Positions 49,941-61,671 of a DNA stretch of 64,000 nt are shown piece by piece. Made by a program: the position numbers and the translations under genes. Source of the stretch: Cristatella mucedo (Eukaryota > Bryozoa > Phylactolaemata > Cristatellidae); the NCBI GenBank assembly GCA_009760855.2, contig WPIO01000002.1, positions 1,641,501-1,705,500 on the forward strand. Direction: 5' to 3'. Position 1 is the first letter of the stretch, and each line of letters starts with the position of its first letter. A model generated the notes under the pieces. The model did not search any database and was not told where the DNA came from. It saw only the letters and a list, made by a program, of their open reading frames with translations.

Positions 49941-50788
49941 ACATAGCCAAGTGATAACAGCAGTCAAGTAATTGTGTATCAACCCATATATAATTTGCTG
50001 GATCTGTCTGTCATACTTTAAAAGAAATAAATATAAGGCCCTCATCTGTAATATAGAGTTTTATAGGTACACGTGTGTCATCTGGCTCCGGGCCTTCTTC
50101 CTCCGGCTCATATGCAGGTTATGGCTACGGAACTTCAAAAAGTCAACCCAAATCTGGGTGGCTGCATGGAGGAAGAGCTGGTGCAGAGAACCTGCTTATT
50201 ATAATGAGACTCTGGCCAATAAAAGAGCTGTAACTAGATTTACTAATGGGTGCAGAGCAGTAGTTGTTTTTGCTCGATCTTTCGGCAACTTTTGATACTA
50301 TTGATCACCAAGCCCTTCCTGAGCACCTCTCATCTCGCCTGGGCATCACTAGCACTGCATTGCAATGGTTCAGGGCCTATTACAGTGAGAGACTCCAGAG
50401 TATTGCTCTGAATGGACAAAGATTATCCAGTGAACCTCTGAAATATGAGGTACCTCAGGGATCCATGCTTGATCCCGTTCTTTTCACGGTTTATATGCTA
50501 CCTCTTGCTCATGTGATTGCCAAGCACAATCTAGGCTTTTACTTCTATGCGGATGACACTCTGTTGTACCTTTGCTTTGATCCTTCCCAGCCCTGCAGCA
50601 CGTCGAATTCTCTCAACTCCCTTGCAGCATGTATTGATGACATCAGTACACGGATCGCAGCAAATTTTCTGAAATTGATTTATAATAAAACCAACTTACA
50701 TGTTAATGGGCAACCCAAGTGTGATTCAGAAATTAGAAAGGCTGATGCTCAAAATTGGCTCTAGCATATCTCCTGTTGAATTCCTGTT

Positions 50789-50840
50789 GAGTTCTCTGAG
50801 GGCGCCTTATCAAGTGTATTATTATTATTATTATTAAATT
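50789..50840 (+). repeat. Minimal LINE-A tail inserted into the LINE-A ORF
   Basis: GTTGAGTTCTCTGAGGGCGC, CTTATCAAGTG, (TATT)n: only about 50 bp of the LINE-A 3' terminus, in place of the ORF bases that follow TCTCCTGTTGAAT in other copies. Confidence 0.82.
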
Positions 50841-51524
50841 TAGGTCATGTTTCGAAGTGACCTTTCATTAGACGACCACATCAGCTCCATAGTCAAGTCT
50901 GCCTACTTTCAGCTACATAGCAGTGCTCAAATTCTGGCTTTTTTAGACAGGGATACCATATCTTAATTGGTCCAGGCATTTGTGAGATCCTGTCTTGACT
51001 TAGGTAACTCACAGCTTGCCGGCCTACCGGCCTGTGCACTCAGGCGCTTACAGCTGGCGCAAGACTCTGCAGATAGGCTTGTCTGTCGTGAGCTTCACAG
51101 TTGCCACATCTCATACTCGCCGACCTGCACTGGCTCCCAGTCAAGCAAAGCATCGACTTCAAGGTTTTGTCTCTCACTTTTAGGTCCCTTGGTTATTTGG
51201 CTCCAGCCTACGTACCAGATCTACTCCCCCACCAGGATAAGCATCATAGCACCCGCTTTTGAGAATCTAACTGTTTACCCATACCTCATACAAATCTCAA
51301 GTCTTTTGGAGATTGTGCCTTTAGACTGCATGCTCCCAAAGCGTAGAACCCACTCCCGAATTGCTTCACGGCATATCCTGACTTGTCCACATTTAAACAG
51401 AAACTAAAAACCCATCTATTTTATATTTTATTTCTTTACAGCATTTAGTGGGTCACCGTGATTCGTTCTTTATGTGTTTATGCATGCTGACACTGTGCAT
51501 ACCGCCACCAACTATACTTGAATG

Positions 51525-51807
51525 TGTTGTATAACAGTGGCTCCGGTGGTGGCTGTTCTAATGGGAATCTCACGGAGACACAGTGGAAACGTGTGCGAGG
51601 TAAACGAGACTCCTTTATTACTCTTTACTGCGTGCACATATAAGAGAGCTTGATCAATCGCAGCAGACGACACGAAATATAACATGCATTAGTGGCCTGA
51701 CCGGTTGAGTAAATGGCTTAACTATTGGCTACAGTCGAGGCATGTGCATTAGTGTCAAAGATGCTTTGCTAATTGCAGCAGCAGAAGCTACAGGTGCATA
51801 CCATACA
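51525..51807 (-). mobile_element. Solo LTR (about 283 bp) nested in a LINE-A 3' UTR
   Basis: On + TGTTGTATAACAG ... ACCATACA. On minus it has a TATA box (TCTTATATGTG) and, about 30 bp on, AATAAA in GAGTAATAAAGGAG, the expected LTR order. The LINE-A 3' UTR (GCATGCTGACC) is continuous on both sides. The right boundary is uncertain (51798 or 51807) and no clean target duplication was found. Confidence 0.7.
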
Positions 51808-52332
51808 TGCTGACCCTGTGCATGTCACCCCTAACCTGGTTATTCTTGTTGTTCATTGAACATGCTACCATTAACCATTCGATTGTGCTTCCTTTGCAGC
51901 AGATGTAAAGTGCCAAGACTGAGATTGAGTTCTCTGAGGGCACTCTATCAAATGTATTATGATTATTATTACTACATTTACTCCGAGCTCATGAGCTTGC
52001 ATAGAAACCTTCTGGACCTTGACCTTTCATCTGACCGAAAATCTCTCAAGCTGGCTTATTATAATGCGAGTGTAACAAGCACATTAAGGCCTTTGCCACA
52101 GATCAAGTCTGCTAGTCTGAGCTGGATGTAGCACACACGGTGCCAGTGGGTGAGGAGCCTAAGCGTGAATCAGCAGTCGAGCTAACTTACTTTCTCTGGG
52201 GCTTAGCAATCTGTTATTGCCACTCTTCTTAAGTTAAAAAGCCATGTTGGCTTATCTGTTGATTTGCTTCTTATCATCTTGTCCAGCTCCATGTTATACG
52301 GTAGACTGGCTAATATAGTTTTGATTATAATT

Positions 52333-52472
52333 CATTTGTATAGCACCCTAAGGGAACCGAATGTCTATTCAGGCGCTTCACATATGCCACTGGGCTCAAG
52401 ACCACAACCTATGCCAGACCTTGTTCGGTCGAGCATCTTAACCACTGGGCCAAACCAGCTCGGCGAATATCA
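52333..52472 (-). repeat. SINE S2, reverse
   Basis: TTCATTTGTATAGCACCCTA, GGAACCGAATGTCTATTCAG, CATCTTAACCACTGGGCC. It lies about 150 bp before the OVCA2-like start codon. Confidence 0.82.
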
Positions 52473-52618
52473 AGGGTTGCATTCAATCCAGCTGGCAAAT
52501 CCCAGTATCTGTTGTCACCATCTCTCAGATGGTTTTGAGCTCTGTTGTGTGCTTGATATTGGATTCCTTAATCGGTTCTATCGCATGTAGGTCATCGTAA
52601 TTAATTTTTGTTAGCATT

Positions 52619-52698
52619 ATGGCTCCGGTGCACGAAGTATCTGGTCGATCTTCCGTTGTATTGCGACTGTTGCAGGTGCTGTGCTTACATGGATATCG
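52619..52698 (+). CDS. OVCA2: OVCA2-like exon 1
   Basis: ATG with G at +4. 26 codons ending VLCLHGY plus CG of a split Arg codon. Donor GTGAGT. VLCLHGYRQN is the family start signature. Confidence 0.92.
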
Positions 52699-53016
52699 GT
52701 GAGTCTGCATTTGCCACGGGGAGATGAGGAGAAACCATCCCAGTAGAGGACCTGCTCTGGTTGTGCTGTTCAATTTACTACATTGCCACTTCTCTTGAAT
52801 TCTACTGTTTTCTGCTGTGCATGATGCAGTTATATGCATAGATGTGCATTATAGAAAACCTATACACTACAGCCTTGAAGAGGATGTATGTGTGTGTGTG
52901 TGTGTGTGTGTGCTTTTGTGTTTGCATGCTAGGCCGGTACCTTGTTAGATTGTTAGAAGAGACGTCGCAACACTAACTGGGCCGTCCAAAGTTCCTGGCT
53001 TTTGTTGTAAAACTTC

Positions 53017-53077
<61 letters not shown>

Positions 53078-56000
53078 AGAGAGAGAGAGAGAACAGTTTA
53101 GGTATCCCTGCAACTGCTTGTTTATATGTGCCCACACTGAATGGGATCTGACTATTACTTCTTAAGTCCAAAGGACAGACAAGTACCTTGTAGTTTTTTG
53201 TTTGCTTCCTGTAGGGAAATGCTGAGGCAACAATGACTTGGTTAGTCAGGGTCACGGGTGTCTCCAGTCCTTGGAAAGAAGGTTGCCTAATTGCAGCCGT
53301 TGTTCCATCCTTAGCAAAGGGGCCATGCTAGGAAAGAGCCTCCGTTAGGTATGTGCTTCTAAGGCAGATCTTTGTGAGCAAATTTTGACATGATTGCAAA
53401 AGAGGCACAGACCTCCATAGCCCAAATGATCTCGGATAACAAAGACGAGCTTGTTATTGCGTAAGTGTGAGCCTGCCTCATTCGGCTGGGCTTGCTTATT
53501 GCAAGCATTCTCCGACCACAGCGGTGTAGCTACGAGAAAAAATATGCTTGTACTGACTCGCCTCCGTGCCACATGCATATGCAAACACACACGCGCGAGC
53601 ACACACCCACACCCATAGACATAGGCACTAACATGTACGCCCCTACATCCTCCATGTGAGCTTTCATGGAGGCTGGCACACATGCACTTGTGCACACACA
53701 AACCTATACGTACCCATGCACAGACACTTAGACACATTTGCATTGCATCTGAATTTCTTTAATAGGCCCGGTTGGGAATGGCAATGTCGTCTGTTCTATA
53801 GCAGAATCTGTTTGATTGCAGGTTGTTGGTTGCTGAGCTTGCTTCACTGTGCTGTCTGCACATGACACCCTTATTGTCTCCTTATCGATTGCCGGTGTTT
53901 TGCTAATGCCATTATTGGTATGCTGGTACTCATGATTAAGGCATGCAGCTATCGTGGTGTGTTTTATTATAATAATTATTATTATTATACTAAGTTGTTA
54001 GTAGAGTGCCCTAAGGAAGCTAAATCTCTATCCAGGTGCTTTACAACTCATTGCAAGTGAAGTAGTAATCAATGGTAAATGACGTGCAATATATCGTGCT
54101 TAGACAAGCATGAGAAAGCACACAAGACACACTCAGAACTTTCAGTTAGTAGGACGCTTGGTTAGTAACATTAGCTCCGAATCACGTTCAGGTACGTTAG
54201 CAAAGCGCACAGGAACAAACAAATGAGTGGCTGAGGCAAACGGAAAGTTGAGTGGAACAGATGGTCTCTGGCTAAGACTTAATGATGCAAATTCGTTGCA
54301 GGTGGTCATCGAAGCTGGAATCGAGTTCCAGACTTTGGGTGCTTGCAAACTGAAGGCCGGATTGCCACAAGATTTATATATAGTATGGGTGTTTTGGGTA
54401 TGTGACGGTAATCCGAGGAGCAGATGGTGCCAGAATACAACAGAGAACCGAGGTCGAATCTGTTGGCTGATGCAAAGTGTGTGAAATGACCTGTAAGCCA
54501 GACAGAGGATCTTGATGGGAAGCAGTAAATAAATAATAATAAATCCTAGATGATTACACAGCCTCTTTTTGTATAGCGATAGAAGAGCCTTTACGGCTAT
54601 CACTACCGCTTGCAGTGGCAATAAAGAATCGCCCACCGCATGAATCGAACCCACGACCTCGGGACCTAGGTCGTGAAAGCAACCGCCTTACCAAGTGTGA
54701 AGCCTGGACAGAAGTGGTGTGATATAGGAGTTAAGGGGTTGACGACAGACCAGATGAAATACTGAGTTTTGTTGCTCAAGTTGAGAAGGTCATAGACCGG
54801 GAGTACTGAATAAAAGGAATTGCATTATTCTAGGCCCGAGGTCATAAATTCGTGAACTAGTTTGGCTGTAGTGCTCTTGTCTAAGCAGGCCCTGATTTCA
54901 GCAATGTTCTTCAGCTGAAAGTAGGCCGACTTGACAGAGGAGTCAGTATGCTCATCCAATGATAAGTCGTTTTGGAATAGCACGTCAGATTTTGGATATG
55001 CTTCGCTTGAGGATGCTATATGTGCCAATCTTGATGTCTTGCAACTTGAGGGTGTCTCTAGGCTTGCTCATAATGCTTAGGTCGGTCGTACCACCATTAA
55101 GTTTCAGGAGCTTAGTGAATAGTAAAGTACGAATGCCATTGATACAGGATGCGAGGGATTTGAGTCGGATGTGGAGCTAGGCTTAGAAGGGTCAAAGGGC
55201 AGGTGGAGCTGAGTGTCATCGGCATAGAAATTAAAGCCACGATTTTGCTTGGAAGTGACATCAGAAGGTTGAGATGCTGGTTGCTGCAACTTTTAAATTC
55301 AATCTGCCTGCTCTGTTTTGCATTCATGATGTCTGCCTTATCATTTTTGTGTTCCGTGCTAGTCATCATGCTGCATTATTTGTCACTGAATTTCTAGTTG
55401 CAAAGAATATCGTATGGTCATACATTGTGGAAAGCAGGCGAGACTGCAGTTCTTTGTCCATGTCTTGTGAATTGTTGGCACCCCCTTTAGCATGTGTTCA
55501 CTGCATAGGCCGGTCTATTCAATTGGAGTCAATGAATGGGTGAAACCACCAAGTAGGCAACATTATATTCTTCATTGGATTATAGCCAAGTGCTAGTCAT
55601 ATTGGTCATGCGATGATTTGTTAGGTTCATATAGCACTTTTGTTGTTAACTTACATCGGTATTTCAGACAAAATGGACAAGCGTTCAGTGAGAAAACAGG
55701 TTCGCTCAGGAAAGCCATCAAAAGGTATGCTGAGCTAGGTAAGGGTTCTTGAGGCGATTGTCATTGCAGTGAGACAAGAGGTACATCATTGCATGCATCA
55801 ATAGTAGTCTCTCTCCCCTTCTCTGTCTCATTCCCTGCCTTGCACGGATCATTACGGCTGAAGTTAAAGCACCTACTGTGACTTACTGGCACTTGTATTG
55901 CATTAGCACTCCTTCTTTGTTGGATCACCTTTGTGCCGTTTGTATCACCCCTAATATGTACCACCTGCTCATGCATAGGCAACAGATTGCTACCTGCAGT

Positions 56001-59000
56001 GCCATGAAGTGGCTGTGCGTTACTTGTCATTGAAGCTAGAGCGGGGGCGTGCCCCCACCCTGTGGCTACCTGCTTGGGAACTACAGTACCTGACCTTATT
56101 CGGCATGCTTGTTAGTGTATGCCTCAGCACCTCATGAAGTAGGAGCAATTCAGCAGGCCGAGACCGAGAATGGCGATGGCAGTGCACAGGAACAAAAAGG
56201 CTGGTGGTTCTCGCGAGAGGATGACTATTACAAAGCCATCGATGTCACCGACCTTGCTAAAGGCTTCAACGAGACGCTGGACGTGCTTCGACAAGTGTTT
56301 AAGAACCAGGCAAGCCATCTTGAAGGCACCGCAAGGTGGCTCCGATTTCGTAGGTCGAAACGGCCATCTAGGTTGGCGTGTGCTAATGCTATGTTTAAAT
56401 ACTTGAATTATAGAGTCAGCTAGTTCTGTGACTTGTCACCGACGACACCTGCTTCTCCCATTCGTAGCAGGAGTCTGGCTTGCTGTTACTGCTCCAGTCT
56501 ACCTGTGAAATTGTCGCTAGCCTGAAGTTTCACATCGCGCGACTTAACGACTTAAAAAGTGAAGCTAGCAACCCACCTGGTCCTTGCAGCATTGCTCTGT
56601 GCATGTGAATTGTCCTTAATGAAGCTTGTGAGTGCTGAACTTGAGAATAATATTATCTGTGTAATCAGTTCTTGTGCTCACTTTCCAACCTAAACAGTGG
56701 CTAGAGAGAGATTTATTTCTCATAGATTGCTTTACATATACATTATTATAATTACTTTTGTTGATACCATGTGTACTTACGGGTGCTGTTCTCTATCACT
56801 GGCAGAACAGTCAACCTGGGCTGCACTGTCACTTGCCTCGTCAGCGGTATTGCAAAACGTTCAAACATGTTTTCCGAGTTCCTCGTGGTTTGAACAGCAC
56901 GCAGATTTCTGCTGAATTGCAACCCTCCGAAAAATCTGGTCCTCTAAATTAAGTAAAAAAAAGCCATCTTTTCACATATACCAATGTCATCCTGAGCATA
57001 GCTGTACACTATTGGTCAGCAGGTGGTAGACATCTGTCCAGTATGAGTGGCTTTGATCAAGGTGTGTGGTGGACCATATGGTGCTGCTTTTTGCAACTTA
57101 GCTATGACAACATTTAAATAAATAAATAAATAAAATTCATTTATGTAGCGCCCCAAGAGAACTTAGTCTCTATTCAGGCGCTTCACATATGCCTCGGGGC
57201 TCGAGCCCACGACCTCAGTCAGACCTTGGTCGGGGCGAGCACCTTAACCGCTAGACCAAACCAGCTATGGCGTTTCGTTCGGCAAACACACTCAAAGGCA
57301 AAATTCAAGGCGAAGTTTTACTTGCATATATATTCGATGTCCACATGCCACGATAATGATGAGAGCGTTAAGGACAACGTGCCCAAAATCAGCCAAAACC
57401 CTCCGGACTCCTTTAAAAATGGCAGAATAACAGATTAGAGCAATGAGAAATGACGTTTTCATCAGCTCATGCCATAACCATTAGGTTGCTCATGAGCCGG
57501 AATTGTGCAGCAATTGTTGCACATTATTTATTTGGCTAGGAAAACCTACCAGTCATCCCAAAGATTGCTGAATTGACAGGCTTCCTGATAGGGCAAAATT
57601 ATGGCAATGTACAGGGCCTGAGGCTCATCCAAGAAAGAAGCTAAGAAAGAGAAAACTACTTTTTCCAAGACAAGAATAATTCGTTCATTGTGCGCCAAGG
57701 CTCGGATTCACTTGACTGCTTCAGATTGGGGCAGAGTGGTAAGAGTAGTTGCGAAAGTAAATTCATCCTCTTTCGAGCTGCAAACTAAGACCTGTACACT
57801 CGTATGGTTGAATTGCAACTGCATTATCACTGCTATTGCTAATACCGAATAATAATAATAATGCACTTGATAAAGTACCCCCAGAGAACTCAATCTCTTT
57901 CTAGGCACTTTACGGTTTCATACGACTCGTGGAAGGTATTGAAGACTGAGAGCCATGAAAATCTCCCTCGGTCGGAAGTTAAGAAAAGACCATCCTAAAG
58001 TTGTAAGCCTGAAAGGATCCTTTTGCTGTGTCGTAAGGTCACCTGCAAGCATCGTCTGGGGAGTAAGTTAGCCGCGTCGCCGTTAAAAGGCAATTAGATG
58101 AGGCTCATCCAAGAAAGAAGCTAAGAAAGAGAAAACTACTTTTGTTCAAGACAAGAATAATTCGTTCATTGTGGGCCAAGGGTCGGATTCACTTGACTGC
58201 TTCAGATTGGGGCAGAGTGGTAAGAGTAGTTGCGAAAGTAAATTCATCCTCTTTCGAGCTGCAAACTAAGACCTTTCGTGCTGCTTTGCCAGCCAACGAA
58301 GTCTACTCACCTAAATGTCTGAAGCCATTGGTTGGTTTTTGGGAACTGATGTCATAGGTTTTTCAGCAGCATCGGGAGTTGGGCCCTGCACCACATACCT
58401 GTCATCACGAACCTAGAGGTCTATTTAGATCTGCAGCACCTAGCGACTCCCAAGTGTGATACCACTTGGTTGACTGGATTATATTTTGCAGCTTGACAAT
58501 GATCCAAATCTTGCTGCTGCCAAAGACCGAAGATGAGTATTTAGTTAATGAATGTATTTGAGTTCAGTTATATTTTCGTGACGGTTTCTGGACTAGCCTA
58601 GTCTTTCCCCGGACCTTAACCTAATCGAGGATTTCTGGAGTGAAATCGAGTCAGGGCAGCTGACCTTGGTATCACGTCAGCTGATGCGACTTTTACCTGC
58701 TTGTAACGAGCCTAGAATAGCTTAAAGGCCGATGTTTTCGAGCATTTGATCAGCTCCATGCCTGTGCGAGTCCGACTGGTTGCTGTAAACAAGTGAGGTG
58801 ATTAGCTCAATACATTATGATACGTGAGGAGGAATACTTTTTCTTATTTCAATAAGCACATACTTTTTGGTGAGAGCAACGTCTGATATTTCCTAGAACT
58901 GCAGGTGTATAGGTGGCTATCATGGCAGCTGCCCCAGCCTTCCAAATATTTTAGCATTTGGCCCTATACCAAACTTCAACTATAGCCAAAAAAGTATGCA

Positions 59001-61632
59001 TTAGTGGGCATAACGGCTTTAAATATGAACATAATATAGGCATCTTAATTGGCATGTGGCAAGCTTGTGCTTACTTAGGATATCTTGAAATAATTATAAA
59101 TAATACTGAGTTCATTTATACAGCACCCAATGAGAACTTAATCTCTATCTAGACGCTTCACAAATGCTGCACGACTTGAGCCCACGACCCTGGTCGGTTA
59201 AGGGTAAATGCCGAAAAAATGTGTCCAACAATCGTATTTTCGTATATGGTACCTAAAAAAAAGACAAACGTGTTAGTTTAAATTTAAATTTTTTTCACGT
59301 AAGAGGAAAATAATTAGCCAAACCAAACAGTAAACCGGAAGCAACATATCTATAAATAGTAAATTTACCTATCCTTGCATCATATGCGACTTGCGTCCTA
59401 GTTTGTTGAAACTTGGTACCTCGAGGTAAAGGTTTGCAGCTTGTTGAGGTGCATCATTTTAGTTCAGCTGTGCTTTCACATCGCTGTAGGAGTTTATTTC
59501 TGATTTTGGTTGTATAAATATTGATGTATACAGTTGCAAAAAATCCTCACAGTATAGCTGCAGCTGCTGTAGCTCGAAATTCCTTCTCGGGTAATAAGAG
59601 GGTTTTCTACTCTTTCCATCGCATCCCCACACAGCATGCCCACCACAATCAAGCACTGAAATAGATCTGACAAATTGCCAGAGAACAGTAGAGCGACCTC
59701 GGCTTTCAGCAGGCACTGCCGGGCTATCTCCACTCAAGTAGGACGGCAGGATCCTTTGCCTAGTCGAAGATAAAGCAGGACCGAGCGCCTGCCCACGCCT
59801 TTGGTCGACAGGCTGTGCACCAGAGATTCTTATCTCTGACGTGGCAGGTTCCCAATGAAGAATCCGTGACTGGCAGACGACCAGCAGAAAACTGTACATG
59901 CTTTAGTCCAACGACGGGCAGCTGCTATGCAAGCACTGCTTGGTCATGACAAAGAGCAACCGGAGACGTTGCTCAGTCAGAGCATCAGCAGGAAGACAAA
60001 TTCATTCTTCCGGTTCCCTATCTCTTCGAACATCCCTCAAGAAAGGGCACGTTGCCGTGCTATCCCCAATATTCATCAGATTCTCCCTTCTACCATTCCT
60101 ATCAAAGACACTGGAACGGGTCGTGGCAGACCAGCTGAACTCATATATCGAAACCTCACACCTTGCTAGTAAGTTCCAGTCTGGCTTTAGAGCTGAGCAC
60201 TCCACAGAGTCAGCATTGCTTAGGGTATACAACGACCTACTTAGGAATGCAGACATGGGTAGAGTGTCTATGCTTGTTTTTTGCTCGATCTTTCGGCAGC
60301 TTTTGATACCATCGATCACAAAGTTCTTCAAGAGCGCCTCTCATCTCGCCTGGGCATCACTGGCACTGCTCTGCAGTGGTTCAGGTCCTATCTCAGTGGG
60401 AGACTCCAGAGTATTGACGTGAATGGACAAAGATCATCTGAGGTACCTCTGAAATATGGAGTACCTCAGGGCTCCGTGCTAGGTCCGGTTCTTTTCACGG
60501 TTTATACTCTCCTTCTTGCTGATGTGATTGCCAAGCACAATCTAGGCTTTCACTTCTATGCGGATGACACTCAGTTGTACCTTTGCTTTGATCCCTCCCA
60601 GCCTTCGAGCACCTCAAATTCTCTCAACTCTTTTGCTGCATGTATTTATGACATCCGCACATGGATGGCAGCAAATTTTCTAAAACTAAACGATGATAAA
60701 ACTAACTTACTAGCTATGGGCAAACTCGGTGTGATTCACAAATTGGAAAGGTTGATGCTCAAAATTGGCTCTGCCAGCATATCTCCAGTTGAATCAGCTC
60801 GAAATCTAGGTGTCATATTCCAAAGCAACCTCTTGTTAGACGACCATATCAGCTCCACAGTCAAATCTGCCTATTTTCAGCTTCATAACATTGCTAAAAT
60901 TCGGGCTTGTTTAGATAATGATACCACGTCCAAGTTGGTCTATGCATTCGTGACATCCCGTCTCGACTTCTGCAACTCACTGCTTACTGGCCTACCGGCA
61001 TGTGCGATCAGGCGATTGCAGCTTGTGCAAAACTCCGCAGCTAGACTTGTATGTCGTGAGCGTCGCAGTTGCCACATCACACCACTTCTCGCCGACCTGC
61101 ACTCCTGGCTCCCTGTCAAGCAGCGGATCGACTTCAAGGTTTTGTCGCTCACTTTTAGGTCACTTCATTCTATGGCTCCAGCCTATCTCTCAGATCTATT
61201 CCCCCACCAGGCCCAGCATCGTACCACTCGCTTTATTGAATCTGTTTATCCATACCTCGTACAAACCTCAGATCCTTTAGAGATCGTGCGTTTAGTTCGT
61301 ATGCTCCCACAGCCTGGAACTCACTGTAGACTTGTGTTACGACATCCCCTGACTTGACCAAATTTAAAAAGTATTTAAATACACACCTATTTAAGACAGC
61401 ATTTTGTGGGTCCCTGTGATTCGTCCTTTATGTGCTTATGCGTGCTGACATTGTGCATGCTGCCACTAACCACATTTGCATGCTGACCCAGTGCATGTAA
61501 CCCCTAACCATGTTATTCATTTTGTTTGTTTATCAAGCATGATTTTACTCACCATTCAATTGTATTTCCCTTTGCAGCAAATGTAAAGTGCCTAGAGAGA
61601 GATTAAGTTCTCTGAGGGCGCTTTATCAAGTG

Positions 61633-61671
<39 letters not shown>

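Larger units (their letters stand above)
50255..51983 (+). mobile_element. LINE-A copy with nested tail and nested LTR
   Basis: Begins inside RT (LARSFG-like ...SATFDTIDHQALPEHL) and has VPQGSMLDPVLFTVYMLPLA and FYADDTLLYLCFDPS (catalytic box). After SS/PVE at about 50785 the ORF is broken by a 50-bp LINE tail and resumes at 50842 (DDHISS...VKSAYF). The 3' UTR is split by an LTR (51525-51807). The tail has AGATTGAGTTCTCTGAGGGC and (ATT)n. Pseudogene. Confidence 0.9.

Noticed and set aside
55725-55730. GTATGC as donor of OVCA2-like exon 2
   Set aside because: Leaves a phase mismatch with exon 3 and removes YAEL, which the family conserves before the next strand.
56109-56423. 104-codon ORF as a separate gene
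   Set aside because: It is OVCA2-like exon 3 plus intron read-through past the GC donor.
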